The position numbers and the translations under genes were made by a program. 64,000 nucleotides of DNA from an uncultured Planctomycetaceae bacterium (lineage in GTDB: Bacteria > Planctomycetota > Planctomycetia > Planctomycetales > Planctomycetaceae), in NCBI GenBank assembly GCA_937916515.1, contig CALFSX010000213.1:1-64000 (forward strand), in the 5' to 3' direction. A model generated the notes under the pieces. That model worked only from the letters and a program-made list of their open reading frames with translations, was not told where the DNA came from and ran no database searches. Below are positions 8,285 through 18,200 of this stretch, piece after piece (position 1 is the stretch's first letter; every line of letters starts with the position of its first letter).

Positions 8285-8364
8285 GAGTCGTTGATAATGG
8301 GATGTGAGGCGTCAGCGCCGACTAAGAGTTCAGTCGCTTTAGGGCCGGTTCCTACCAGCCGAAA

Positions 8365-8406
8365 AGTGTAGAGTGGAACTCTGGCCGGAGAAACCGGCCC
8401 TACACT
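8365..8406. terminator. Inverted repeat downstream of the fabZ-like gene
   Basis: agtgtag (8365-8371) pairs with ctacact (8400-8406), and inside it ggccgg pairs with ccggcc around an agaaa loop. It lies about 40 bp after the minus-strand stop at 8447. There is no T-run, so a transcription-end role is only possible. Confidence 0.35.
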
Positions 8407-8446
8407 TGCGACATCGACCAGGAACGTTGTCGAAAACAGGTACGAT

Positions 8447-8947
8447 CTAGCCGAAGTCCTGATCGCGATTGACGGTGACTCCCAGCATTTCGCCTTCGAA
8501 CATCAAATTGCCATCCACGAAGCCCTGAAAACGAAACTGAGCCAGCTTGCGAGCTCGCACGCGAGTTACCTGAGCGACCAGATCCAATCGTGAATTCGGG
8601 AAAATCGGTTTGCGAAAGCGGACGGCATCCATTCCGCCGAAGCCCAGATAGTCGCCACCGATCAGATCGTATTTGCGAGCAAAGAAGCCGCCCAGCTGAG
8701 CCGCGCATTCGCATTGAACAACGCCGGGCATCAATGGGAAACCGGGCATGTGTCCGGCGATCCAGAATTCTTTATCGGTGACTTCCTTGTAACCGACGAT
8801 GGTATTGGTCGACTCATCAACGTGAACGATGGCAGATAGCTGCTCCATCTCGTGCCGTTGTGGATTAATACGGCGAATGTCGTCCAGAGTGTAAAGTGGT
8901 TTTGAAAAGTCGAATTGACTCATGTCAACAAGCGGTTCAGACGGCAT
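8447..8947 (-). CDS. FabZ-like 3-hydroxyacyl-ACP dehydratase (hotdog fold)
   Basis: 166 residues, close to FabZ length plus an N-terminal extension. The active-site region reads GHMPGFPLMPGVVQCECAAQ, matching the FabZ pattern HFPGxPxxPGVLxxEAxAQ with the catalytic His and Glu in place. A later part, FGGMDAVRFRKPIFPNSRL, matches the strand that follows in hotdog dehydratases. It probably dehydrates 3-hydroxyacyl-ACP in fatty-acid synthesis. It is not clustered with lpx or fab genes, so it may be a paralogue with a different chain preference. A second Met (residue 9) could be the true start. Confidence 0.8.
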   Translation of the reverse strand: MPSEPLVDMSQFDFSKPLYTLDDIRRINPQRHEMEQLSAIVHVDESTNTIVGYKEVTDKEFWIAGHMPGFPLMPGVVQCECAAQLGGFFARKYDLIGGDYLGFGGMDAVRFRKPIFPNSRLDLVAQVTRVRARKLAQFRFQGFVDGNLMFEGEMLGVTVNRDQDFG

Positions 8948-9018
8948 GGACGTGTTCTCTTAGTTTAATTCTCTGCAAACGAAAATCACTGTTCCAGGTT
9001 GGCGGCCATGAAGGACTT

Positions 9019-9978
9019 TTAACGCGGCTCGACAACCGAAGTGATCTGTGTGATGTCAGTTAGTAACCTGTCCGGGCAGGTTCGCGGATCTTTGATCAAT
9101 TCCGCCGGTGCCTCAAGCCCTGTTTTTTCTGAAGCCAGCAGCGCTGTCTTCATTCCAGCCGCCTTGGCCGGAACCAGGTCGGTTTTCAGCCGGCAGCTGA
9201 TATGCAGGACTTCGCTGGCCGAAATTCCTAGTTTATCCAGTTGCAGCAAAGCGTAATCAAACAAAGACGGGGATGGCTTGCGAACGCCCAACTGATGGGA
9301 AAAAACATTGTTGTTGGCAGGGAAAACCTCATGAATGGGAGGCAAAATGCCCTGTTTAGCCAGTGCTTGTTGTATTTGAGCCAGCGAGAACGATTGGCCG
9401 TCCGCCAGAATTCCCTGTCGAATGCCGTTGGCTGACAGGTCCTGAATGGCTTGAAGAGCGTAGGGACGTGCTTCTGTGGCTTGCAGGTTACAGTGGAAAA
9501 AGTACGCTATTTTTTCGCTTAGCGGGCCTAAGTCGCCATACATGCTGGCGTCGTATTTGTATTCCTTGTCGAACAGGCGATCGACAATTTGCGCCCACAC
9601 AGCCACCAGATTTACGTCAGTGACATCGCCTTTGCGTTTGGGGGCGACCATCGCAAGGCGTTCGGAATAATCGCGATATTGGTTGATCATCGATTGCCAG
9701 GGTGGCCCCGGCTTGCGGTACATGCTGTTCCACATGTTGAATTCGTGAATCGTTTTTTCCAGAGCGACCTGCAGGCGGATTTCAGGTTCCGGAAACAACG
9801 TGAATTTGCCGTCGGGGGTTCGCAGCAAGGTGCCATAGCAATCCCACAACACGACTTTGATGCCTTTGATGGGCGCGATTGAAGGTCTGGCTTTGAGTGG
9901 TATCGGCGCAGGTACTTTTGGCCAGATCAGGTCGCGTCCATGCAGGACGTCGGCGTATTCAGCAATTGACAATGGCAT
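9019..9978 (-). CDS. HAD-superfamily hydrolase
   Basis: 319 residues. Motif I appears as VVLWDCYGTLL (about residue 40), with the nucleophilic Asp and a Cys where the second Asp often stands. Motif II/III candidates are GILADGQS and LGVRKPSPSLFDYAL; motif IV lies in HISCRLKTDLVPAKAAGMKTALL. The arrangement fits the haloacid-dehalogenase-like branch with an alpha-helical cap. The substrate cannot be predicted. The second Asp of DxD normally acts as acid/base; its replacement suggests altered activity, though some dehalogenase-type HADs also have a different residue there. Confidence 0.7.
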   Translation of the reverse strand: MPLSIAEYADVLHGRDLIWPKVPAPIPLKARPSIAPIKGIKVVLWDCYGTLLRTPDGKFTLFPEPEIRLQVALEKTIHEFNMWNSMYRKPGPPWQSMINQYRDYSERLAMVAPKRKGDVTDVNLVAVWAQIVDRLFDKEYKYDASMYGDLGPLSEKIAYFFHCNLQATEARPYALQAIQDLSANGIRQGILADGQSFSLAQIQQALAKQGILPPIHEVFPANNNVFSHQLGVRKPSPSLFDYALLQLDKLGISASEVLHISCRLKTDLVPAKAAGMKTALLASEKTGLEAPAELIKDPRTCPDRLLTDITQITSVVEPR

Positions 9979-10064
9979 GCGGTAAACTTCCGGCAGATGC
10001 CCGGATAAGCGGAGACCTTCGGCCGTTCCGGCTTTCAGCTAAGCCAGCCGAATCGTTGAAGCAT

Positions 10065-11204
10065 CTACGATTCAAGTGCCTGACGCAGATCTTCAACCAG
10101 GTCGTCGGAGTGTTCAAGTCCCACGGAAACTCGAACCGTTTTTTCGGTGATTCCAGCTGCCGCCCTGCCCTCTGCAGACATCGATGCGTGGCTCATTGTG
10201 ACGGGGAACGAAATCAGACTTTCAATGCCACCCAAAGATTCAGCAACATCGAATAGCTTTGAATTCAGGCAGACTTTTTCGGCGACAGGTCGACCGTCTT
10301 TCACATCGAAGCTTAGCATTGCGCCAAAGCCGTCCTGTTGGCGTTTTGCAAGTTCGTGCTGCGGATGAGATTCCAGACCCGGATAGTAAACGGTTTCTAC
10401 CAGCGGATGAGCGTCCAAAAAACGAGCAATCTTAATCGCGTTCTTTTGTTGAGCTTCCATGCGGCAGCCCAGCGTCTTGATGCCTCGCAGCACAAGCCAC
10501 GCGTCGAATGGTGAGCACGCTAAACCTAAAGCATTGCAAATCCAGGCGATGCGTTTGGCGTTGTCCTGTTCTCGGCAAATAACGGCTCCCCCCACAACGT
10601 CAGAATGTCCGTTGATGTACTTGGTGGTCGAATGCATCACCACATCGATACCGAATTCGAAGGGACGTTGCAGATACGGCGATAGAAACGTGTTGTCGCA
10701 GATAGTCAGCGCGTTTTGCGGCTTAGCGATCTCAACCATGGCAGCCAGGTCGATCACCTTCATCATCGGGTTGCTGGGAGTTTCAATCCAGATGCCCTTG
10801 GTGGCAGGTTGAACGGCGGCCTTCACGGCTTCAGCGTTTGTCATGTCCACAAAGGTGAACTTCAGTCCCTTTTCTTTAAGGAACTGATTGAACAGACGAA
10901 ACGTTCCACCGTAAACGTCAGCGGGTGCGACAATGTGATCGCCCGGATTAAACAATGCCATCGCGCAGTGGACGGCGGACATGCCGGTTGAAGTTGCAAC
11001 GCAGCCGACTCCACCTTCCAGCGAGGCGATGTTTTCCTGCAGAGCGTCGCGAGTGGGATTTCCTGATCGCGTGTAGTCGTAGCCCGAATTCGATTCCAGA
11101 TCGTTCCAGAAAAACGTTGAGGTCGGATAGATGGGCGTGATGACGCTGTTGTATTGAGCGTCTTTGTGGACTCCGGTGTGCACGCACCGTGTTTCGAATT
11201 TCAT
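10065..11204 (-). CDS. Cystathionine gamma-synthase/lyase-type PLP enzyme
   Basis: 379 residues from the Met at 11204 (MKFETRCVHTG); an in-frame start at 11246 would add 14 residues. It belongs to the Cys/Met metabolism PLP family: substrate/PLP residues in YTRSGNPTRDALQ, SGMSAVHCAM, and the Schiff-base lysine in MHSTTKYINGHSDVVGG (about residue 200). Family members perform gamma- or beta-replacement and elimination in trans-sulfuration and methionine synthesis. Sequence alone does not separate MetB, MetC, MccB and related enzymes. It is monocistronic, with an opposing terminator-like hairpin upstream at 11262-11291. Confidence 0.88.
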   Translation of the reverse strand: MKFETRCVHTGVHKDAQYNSVITPIYPTSTFFWNDLESNSGYDYTRSGNPTRDALQENIASLEGGVGCVATSTGMSAVHCAMALFNPGDHIVAPADVYGGTFRLFNQFLKEKGLKFTFVDMTNAEAVKAAVQPATKGIWIETPSNPMMKVIDLAAMVEIAKPQNALTICDNTFLSPYLQRPFEFGIDVVMHSTTKYINGHSDVVGGAVICREQDNAKRIAWICNALGLACSPFDAWLVLRGIKTLGCRMEAQQKNAIKIARFLDAHPLVETVYYPGLESHPQHELAKRQQDGFGAMLSFDVKDGRPVAEKVCLNSKLFDVAESLGGIESLISFPVTMSHASMSAEGRAAAGITEKTVRVSVGLEHSDDLVEDLRQALES

Positions 11205-11261
11205 GACTTTGCCTGGCGTCGATGGTTCAGTGTGTGGCCGATGCATTTATCGGCGCATGCA

Positions 11262-11291
11262 AAACGACGAGCGAATAATCGCTCGTCGTTT
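11262..11291 (-). terminator. Terminator-like hairpin
   Basis: aaacgacgagcga and tcgctcgtcgttt form a perfect 13-bp stem with a 4-base loop (ataa). On the minus strand the 3' arm ends in TTTT. It lies 28 bp after the stop of the small gene at 11319 and before the PLP enzyme, so it probably ends the small gene's transcript. Confidence 0.65.
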
Positions 11292-11318
11292 CATTTGAAT
11301 TCTGGCGGCGCAAAGTGA

Positions 11319-11489
11319 TTACTTCGCGGCTTCCATTTCCACAAAAGGGCTCATGCGGCGAGCTTTCGCCAGCAGTTCCGCTTTTTCTGTATCAGATGTC
11401 GCCGCTGCGTACTTAACGCGAAGCTTTGTCAGCTGAACACGTCGTTTGCGTCGTCGAGCAATTTCTCGTTGTCGTTCAACTCGTCCCAT
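11319..11489 (-). CDS. Small basic DUF6800-like protein
   Basis: 56 residues beginning MGRVERQREIARRRKRR and ending in MSPFVEMEAAK. It is highly basic at the N-terminus and helical, with TSDTEKAELLAKARR following. It resembles the short planctomycete family I recall as DUF6800 (MGR-ER-RE-ARRR); function is unknown, and nucleic-acid or ribosome binding is a guess from charge. A start at the CAT complement 11487-11489 gives one clean ORF. A perfect 13-bp hairpin terminator lies 28 bp downstream, supporting it as an expressed gene. Confidence 0.75.
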   Translation of the reverse strand: MGRVERQREIARRRKRRVQLTKLRVKYAAATSDTEKAELLAKARRMSPFVEMEAAK

Positions 11490-11640
11490 TTGACCAATGT
11501 TCTTTCGATTTACAGTAAGTGCCGTTGGCGGATCGAATCGCTAAGGATACTGGGAAGCCCAAACAAGTCAATTCGATCTCAGCCAGACTAAGGAGTTCCC
11601 GGACAAAAACGCCAAAACTCCCGTTTTTTTGCGGCAAATT

Positions 11641-13179
11641 TTACTGTTGCCAGTAGTTTCGATCCAAAGTTCGGTAATTAATCGCCTCGCTAAGGTGTTC
11701 CGCGGCGATTGTTTCGCTGTCCGCCAGATCGGCAATTGTTCGCCCGATTCGAAGTATTTTATCGTGTGCGCGAGCAGAAAGGCCCATTTCTTCCATGGCA
11801 GACTTGAGTAACTCCTCCGCGTCTTTGTTTAGCTTGCAAAACCTGCGTATTTCAGGAGGTTTCATTTTTCCGTTAACGTTGGTTCTTACTGCAGAAAACC
11901 GTCGCGCTTGATGTTTGCGGGCGTTTACTACTTGTTCTCGCATTTCTTCGCTGGAAGTGCCATTGGTCGCGTCAGAAAGTTCGCGAAACGGAACCGGGGG
12001 CACTTCGATATGAATGTCGATGCGGTCCAGCAATGGACCGCTGATGCGGCCCAGATAGCGTTCAATCTGCATGGGACTGCAGTTGCACTGACGTTTTGGG
12101 TCGCTTCGGTATCCGCACGGGCACGGGTTCATGGCGGCCACCAACATTAAATTTGCGGGAAAAGTGACGCTTCCCATGGCTCGAGAAATGGTGACGCACT
12201 GATCTTCCAGCGGCTGCCGCATCACTTCCAGAGTGCGGCGATTGAATTCCGGAAGCTCATCCAGAAACAAAATCCCATTGTGCGAAAGGCTGATTTCGCC
12301 CGGTTGAGGCGTGCTGCCACCGCCGACAAGCCCGGCTTCGCTGATTGTATGGTGTGGCGAACGGAAGGGGCGAGTCAGCATTAACGGCTGGCCCGGTTCC
12401 AATCGTCCAACGGCGCTGTAGATTTGGGTGGTTTCGAGGCTTTCTTCGGGTTCCAGCTCTGGAAGAATGGTGCCCAGTCGCTGCGAAAGCAGCGTTTTTC
12501 CGGTGCCGGGGCTTCCAATCATCATGATGTGATGGCCGCCGGCTGCGGCAACGGTGAGGGCTCGTTTGGCCATTTCCTGGCCTTTGACGTCCACAAAATC
12601 AATTTCGTAGCCGCCAAAATCGGTTCGGGCTTCGTTCCAGCTGAAAACCACTGCTTCCAGTGGCAGCAGGCCCGTTAGAAAACCAACGGCTTCTGCCAGC
12701 ATTCCCACGGAAATGACGTCGATACCTTCGACAACGGCGGCTTCCTGAGCATTGGCGGACGGCACAACAATGTGCGTGCTGCCTGCGTCGCGAGCGGCGA
12801 TTGCCATCGAAAGAGCGCCTCGCACGGGCCGCAAGGTTCCATCAAGAGCCAATTCACCAACATAAACGGCGTTAATTTCGGGGTTGGGTTCGATCTGGCC
12901 ATCGGAAACCAGTAGTCCCAGAGCAATGGGAAGATCCAGAGACGCGGCGTCTTTAGGAAGGTCAGCGGGAGACAGATTGATGACGATGCGGTCCATCGGG
13001 CGGCTATAACCGCTATTCACGAGTGCTCGTTCAATTCGATGGGTGCTTTCCTTAACGGCGGCTTCTGCCAGCCCCACCAAAATCGTTTTTGGAAGCGCGC
13101 CGGGGGAGATGTCGACTTCAACTTCGACAGCCCGGGCTTCAATGCCCAACAGAGTGTAAGTTGCGAGACGTGAGAGCAT
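11641..13179 (-). CDS. comM: YifB/ComM family Mg-chelatase-like AAA+ ATPase
   Basis: 512 residues from MLSRLATYTLLGIEA; an in-frame ATG at 13248 would add 23 residues not typical of the family. Domains: N-terminal Lon-protease-like fold (residues 1-170, EVEVDISPGALPKTILVGL), AAA+ Mg-chelatase domain with Walker A IGSPGTGKTLLSQRL, Walker B ILFLDELPEF, the MNPCPCGY zinc-like segment typical of ComM, and a C-terminal helical lid ending in AEHLSEAINYRTLDR. In naturally competent bacteria ComM is a hexameric helicase that aids branch migration of incoming DNA. The gene is widespread also in species not known to be competent. It is transcribed alone. Confidence 0.93.
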   Translation of the reverse strand: MLSRLATYTLLGIEARAVEVEVDISPGALPKTILVGLAEAAVKESTHRIERALVNSGYSRPMDRIVINLSPADLPKDAASLDLPIALGLLVSDGQIEPNPEINAVYVGELALDGTLRPVRGALSMAIAARDAGSTHIVVPSANAQEAAVVEGIDVISVGMLAEAVGFLTGLLPLEAVVFSWNEARTDFGGYEIDFVDVKGQEMAKRALTVAAAGGHHIMMIGSPGTGKTLLSQRLGTILPELEPEESLETTQIYSAVGRLEPGQPLMLTRPFRSPHHTISEAGLVGGGSTPQPGEISLSHNGILFLDELPEFNRRTLEVMRQPLEDQCVTISRAMGSVTFPANLMLVAAMNPCPCGYRSDPKRQCNCSPMQIERYLGRISGPLLDRIDIHIEVPPVPFRELSDATNGTSSEEMREQVVNARKHQARRFSAVRTNVNGKMKPPEIRRFCKLNKDAEELLKSAMEEMGLSARAHDKILRIGRTIADLADSETIAAEHLSEAINYRTLDRNYWQQ

Positions 13180-13509
13180 TAAGTAAAGGTCCAGTCTTGT
13201 TCTGCGGGAGGCCCGCTGCAGTTTGACGTAGACCGGCGGCGTTATCAAATTAACGCGAAAAATGACTTTGAATTTTGTTTCCAGTGTGCGGGAACGCTGG
13301 TGGTGAATAACCGGAAACAGTAATCAAAACATCGACTTTCGGTATGTTTCGTCGTACATTTGACCGTAGAGAATAATGCCCTCCGGGTTGAGCCTGCCAG
13401 AATCGTAACCGGTTATTTAGCGGTTAAAGCTGAAGATCAGGCATGAATGCACTTCTGCGTTTAGCCCATTTGTTCCAATCTTCCGAACTTCGATTAGGAA
13501 AGTAAGCTC

Positions 13510-14265
13510 ATGAAAAAAGCGTTCTTATTGCTGTCTGCAGCAGCTCTGTTGGCTCCTTCCACCCTTTTGGGTGCTGAATGGGGTACGGTTTCTGGAAAGA
13601 TCGTTCTGAAGGGCGATGTACCGTCTCCTGTGCTGTTGCACGCTAAAGGTGCAGACATCAAAGACAAAGAGGTCTGTGCGGCCTTGGATACATACAAAGA
13701 TGATCTGGTGATTAATGCAGACACCAAAGGCATCGCCAACGTGTTTGTGTATCTGGCGAAGGCTCCGAAAAGCATTCACCCAGAAGCAGGCAAGCCCGCT
13801 CCGAAGGTAATTTTCGACCAGAAAAACTGCTTGTTCATTCCTCACACATTGGTTGTGCAGGCCGGGCAAACCGTGGAAGTGTTGAATTCAGACACGATTG
13901 CTCACAACACTCACACTTATCCACTGCGAAATCAGGCCGTCAACGTTCTGGTTGCTCCTGACACCAAGGCGGGCAGTGGAACTGATGTTGCGACAACGAC
14001 TCGCGAAACACTGCCTCATCAGGTGAAGTGCGACTATCATCCATGGATGATGGCCTATTGGTTGGTTGTGGATCACCCATATGCTGCAGCAACCGACGCT
14101 GAAGGCAATTTCAAGATCGAAAACCTGCCGGTTGGAACTCATGAATGCCGTATTTGGCACGAACGAGCTGGCTACCTGGATCGCAAGTACGTCATTGAAG
14201 TGAAAGCTGGCGACAATACGCTGAAGCCAGTTGAAGTGAATTTGAGCCAGCTGGAAGAAAAGTAA
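13510..14265 (+). CDS. Secreted cupredoxin-like protein
   Basis: 251 residues with a Sec signal peptide (residues 1-22, LLGA cleavage context). A good Shine-Dalgarno (taggaaag) precedes the ATG. The middle part holds a cupredoxin-like core: VEVLNSDTIAHNTHTY gives the first His, and VKCDYHPWMMAYWLVV supplies Cys, His and Met, the order of type 1 copper ligands. The C-terminal part, DAEGNFKIENLPVGTHECRIWH, resembles a carboxypeptidase-regulatory-like beta-sandwich. It is probably a periplasmic electron-transfer or copper protein; the redox partner is not visible nearby. A strong terminator follows at 14319-14352. Confidence 0.8.
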   Translation: MKKAFLLLSAAALLAPSTLLGAEWGTVSGKIVLKGDVPSPVLLHAKGADIKDKEVCAALDTYKDDLVINADTKGIANVFVYLAKAPKSIHPEAGKPAPKVIFDQKNCLFIPHTLVVQAGQTVEVLNSDTIAHNTHTYPLRNQAVNVLVAPDTKAGSGTDVATTTRETLPHQVKCDYHPWMMAYWLVVDHPYAAATDAEGNFKIENLPVGTHECRIWHERAGYLDRKYVIEVKAGDNTLKPVEVNLSQLEEK

Positions 14266-14318
14266 TTTCAGCGGATGAGCGGCATTTCCAATTGATCGCT
14301 ATCAAAAATCGAATGTCA

Positions 14319-14352
14319 GGGCGGCTTTGTCACAACAAGGCCGCCTTTTTTA
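14319..14352 (+). terminator. Rho-independent terminator after the cupredoxin gene
   Basis: ggcggctttgt pairs with acaaggccgcc (one G-U pair) around a short loop and is followed directly by TTTTTT. It lies about 55 bp after the stop. Confidence 0.85.
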
Positions 14353-14370
14353 TGGGGTTGTAAGACGGTT

Positions 14371-14535
14371 ATGAAACAGCAAATTGGCATGTTGCTGCAG
14401 TTGTTGGTGCTGGGAGCTTTGCCTGCACTGATTTATTTCCAGCTGGTGTACGGCGTGAGATTGCTGGTGATGCCAATTTCTTTAATGATCGGCGTCGTGG
14501 TTTTTGCTGTTGGCACCACGCTCCGGAATTCTTAG
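14371..14535 (+). CDS. Small two-segment membrane protein
   Basis: 54 residues: MKQQIGMLLQLLVLGALPAL, then IYFQLVYGVRLLVMPISLMI and GVVVFAVGTTLRNS. Two hydrophobic stretches separated by YGVR suggest a small hairpin membrane protein. It begins 19 bp after the terminator of the preceding gene, so it probably has its own promoter or depends on read-through. No family is recognised. Length, composition and a clean ATG-to-TAG frame support it, but there is no clear ribosome binding site, so it could be spurious. Confidence 0.5.
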   Translation: MKQQIGMLLQLLVLGALPALIYFQLVYGVRLLVMPISLMIGVVVFAVGTTLRNS

Positions 14536-15233
14536 CAGCGGTGCGGCTTGCAGAAGCTTTGAGTGGCCCGGGTTTCGCAGTTTGCGACTGAAATCCTGAG
14601 GTGCCCCCTGCTCCGCGTTTTTCCAGCTGGGTTCTTCCAATTGCGGCCTGTTCGCTGTTCGGCAAACTTAGCTTTATTGGAACAGGTTCGCTGCAGTCCG
14701 TGATTTCACGCGACTGGAACTTGCCCGCGAAATCGCATCAATTTGCCCTCAGCTGGCAACGGTTGCTGGTTCATCGCCTGCCAGATTCCACATATTCGGC
14801 GCATTCGTTACAGGCCGAACGTGCCATTGACAGTTTGCGAAAGCTAAGTGCCGGTTTGTCCCCAATTTGGTCGAGAAATCAAATGTGTGGCTCCGCGCGC
14901 ATGACGTGTGGGAACTGTACGTTCGTGTAGTATTGTCGGCCCTGTTGGTTTGGAGCGGCGAATTCGTCGTATACCAAGCCATCTTTCCATCGAAAGACGG
15001 AAGCGGGGTGTTTTGCAGACCCCAACGCAGTGTTACAGGTGGGAGAATGCGGTCTCGGAGTGAGTTTTCCCCTATTCGTATGGGTCTCACGGAAAACGAT
15101 CTGGAATCGTGAGTTCGCTTTAGTTGTGATAGCCGTCGAGAGATTGTGGTGAGCACAGTCTTTCGGGTGCTTTTTGCCCAATTATCCTGACGCCCTTTTA
15201 TTTATTTGCAGCAGGAACGACGAGGAATTATCA
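14536..15233. other. 698-bp region upstream of the giant surface-protein gene
   Basis: No gene is convincing; a 109-codon frame at 14601-14930 has no family features. The stretch tgcggcctgttcg-tgttcggc at 14641-14663 also occurs, with one base less, at 44232-44254 upstream of the coiled-coil operon. A long leader or distant promoter for the giant gene is possible. Confidence 0.4.
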
Positions 15234-18200
15234 ATGACGGTTTTGAAATCTCTGCTGTCCTCATTTCGCAATTCTCGCAACAACGCACGCAGAACGCGTC
15301 GAGTTGATCAGGTAAGTCCGGGAGCTGCTGAAGCTTTGGAGCAGCGATTGCTGCTGACGAATCCGGATCCCTTCGACAGCAATCCCGGAGCTGCGAAGAC
15401 CATCTACCTCGACTTCGACGGGCATACTGAGACGAATTCGGTATGGACTAACAATGGCAACCTCACTGTCACGACTCCTCAGTTTAGCGCCGACGCTGAT
15501 TTAAGTACTTTTTCCGATCTGGATCGCATCACGATCGAAGAAGTGTTTCGACGAGTGTCTGAAGATTTTGCTCCCTTTGGCAACGTCAACGTGACGACCG
15601 TGGAGCCTGCCGGAGCGAATCCTGGTGAGGTCATCTTTGTTTCGATTGGTGGTTCAGGTCGCCGCACAAACGCAAGTTCGTGGTCTTCCAGAAGCTATAA
15701 CGACGCCAAGTTGAATGGGTTCACCAATGCGGCCTCGTCGAACACCGTTTTTGTGTTTGCTCGTGACTATACCAGCCACCTTCAGACTCAGCCGCCGGGA
15801 ACAACGTCTGGTGAACGAGCTGGTCAATTGGGTCGCGATATCGCCAACGGCGTGAGTGAAGCCGTCGGTATTGCGATGGGGCTTTCTGAACGAGCGACAA
15901 CTGGCACTGATGAAGTTTCGCCGTTGGTTGGCACCGGTACGTTTGCGCGTGGTTGGCGCGATGTGTGGTCGAATCAGCTTGGCCAGGATGATCTTGCAAT
16001 TCTGACGAATGGCACAAACGGATTTACGTTCGTTGCTGACGATCATGGTGACGCTTTCGCAACCGCAACATCGATTGCGACAACTCCAAATACAGAGACC
16101 GTGCGAGGCCTGATCGGTCAGAATGGCGACGTGGACGTGTTCCACTTCAATACGGCAGCAACCAGTGCGACTTTTAGTGTTCGTGGGTTGGAACTTCCGT
16201 CGCAGCTTTCTGAATCAACAGGTCAGGCATTCAGCAGCAACGGATCCAGCAACTCTGGCTCGAACCTTGATCCCACCTTAACGCTGTTCGATGCTAACGG
16301 AACAATCGTTAGCTTTGACAATCCGGCCTTCACTTCAACAAGTGATGCAGCGTCCAATGCAAGTCTGACCGCTTCAATTACTCAGAGTCTGCCTGCTGGC
16401 GATTACTATCTGCAGATTTCGACGGGTGGTGAGTATGGAAATCTTGGACAGTACGAATTGACGATTACCGGAGTTGATCAGCCGACCAGCACCAACGTGA
16501 TCGCCTTGCAGAGTAAGCCCAATGCACCAGTAAATTTCTACCTGGACTTCAATGGTGCGCGAGTAACAGAAGACGAAATCATCGTTGCTCGGGCCGACGG
16601 CATTGATCAGCCATTTTATGTTCCGGCTTACGATACCGATGGAGATCGCCGGTCAATTTCTGTTGCCGAAGAAGCTGAGATCATCGAGATCTATCGACGA
16701 ATTGCCGAAGACTTCGCTCCGTTTGATGTCAATGTTACCACTGTCGACCCATTCCTGTTCGGAGCCAGAGCAGGTCTGCAAACCGTTATCGGTGGCGATG
16801 GCAGCTGGCACGGAGTAACGAACGCCACTGGTTTCGCGGCATTGGATACCTTTGGTGTTGGTGCCGGCGACAACATGGCGATCGCGTTCAGCGATTTGTT
16901 TTCGTCAAATAAAGAGACGGCTCTGGAAACAAGTGCAGCCATCGCCAATGCATTGGGGATCGAAACTCATTACACGAATGGTGACCCGACACAGCCACGA
17001 TTACCGGGTTATCCTGCCTATGGTGCGATTGGTGGCGATTCAGTAAACAGTCTGCGAGACATCTTCCAGAATGTTGCCGGTTCGTCTTCAGTAGTACCAA
17101 TTGATCCACTGGCCATCATTACCAACAGTACCAACCGTATCCGGTATCGTTCAGACGATCACGGCAACGATGCAGGCACGGCGTCGTTGGTTACTCTGTC
17201 AACGAACACAGAGACCTTAACTGGAATTATTGAATCGAACACCGACGTTGACGTGTTTTCTTTTGAAACTCGCGCGTCCAATGCTGCGATTATTTCCATT
17301 ACGGGTCTTGATCTGACGGTGACAAGCACAGGGGCGACAGTTCCAGGCGTTACCAATCCGGGAGCAAACCTGGACCCGGTGATTCAGCTGTTGGATGAAA
17401 ATTTCAACGTCATATTGCAGGACGGTGATTTCTTTGCGTCTGTAAACCAGCTTCGCAATGACAATACCGTATCCAGCCTGAAGGCAGTAATTGCAACTCC
17501 GCTCGCGACTGGCCGGTACTTCCTTCGCATTAGTGGGCAGCGAGATCCAAGTCTGTTGGAATACGGAAATATTGGTACCTACACTGTTACCCTGGAAGGC
17601 ATCGACGGCACGGATGTAAGTCTATCGTTTTTGCCTCCGGATCCGGCTAACCCAAGTGTCATCGCAATATCTGAAAATGCCGGCACAGTGGTCGGTATTG
17701 GGCGGGTTGATCGTCCTCGGGGCCAACCAATTACCGCTCCGTTGGTGGTGCAGCTGCAAAGTACAGACACGACGGAACTGGTTGTTCCGCCTTCAGTGAC
17801 AATTCTTCCGGGGCAGACGTTTGCGTTGTTTAACGTTACCGCCGTGGACGATGATCTTTTGGATGGCGAACAGCGAGTAGTTGTTAATGCTTTGGTGAAT
17901 GGCGTGATCAGCAGTTCAGCGTCTCTGCGAGTGCTTGACTATGAAACCATCACCACATCACTGAACCCCAGCCCCGTTCGTGAAGATGCTGGACCGGGGG
18001 GAGCGACACTAACGGTTGCTCGCAGTAATACAGATATTGGTGCTGCTAACCACTGGGTTGCCTTTGGGTCGTCTTTGCGTGAATACGATATTGCTGGTAA
18101 TCTGGTCCGCACAGTGCCAATTGAATGGCCGACCGGTAGTCGTCCAGCAGTCGAGGTGGCTCATGATGTTCAGGTTCTGCAGGACGGGAACGTCGCCGTC

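Noticed and set aside
14601-14930. 109-codon frame before the giant gene
   Set aside because: No recognisable domain or ribosome binding site; composition is not convincing.
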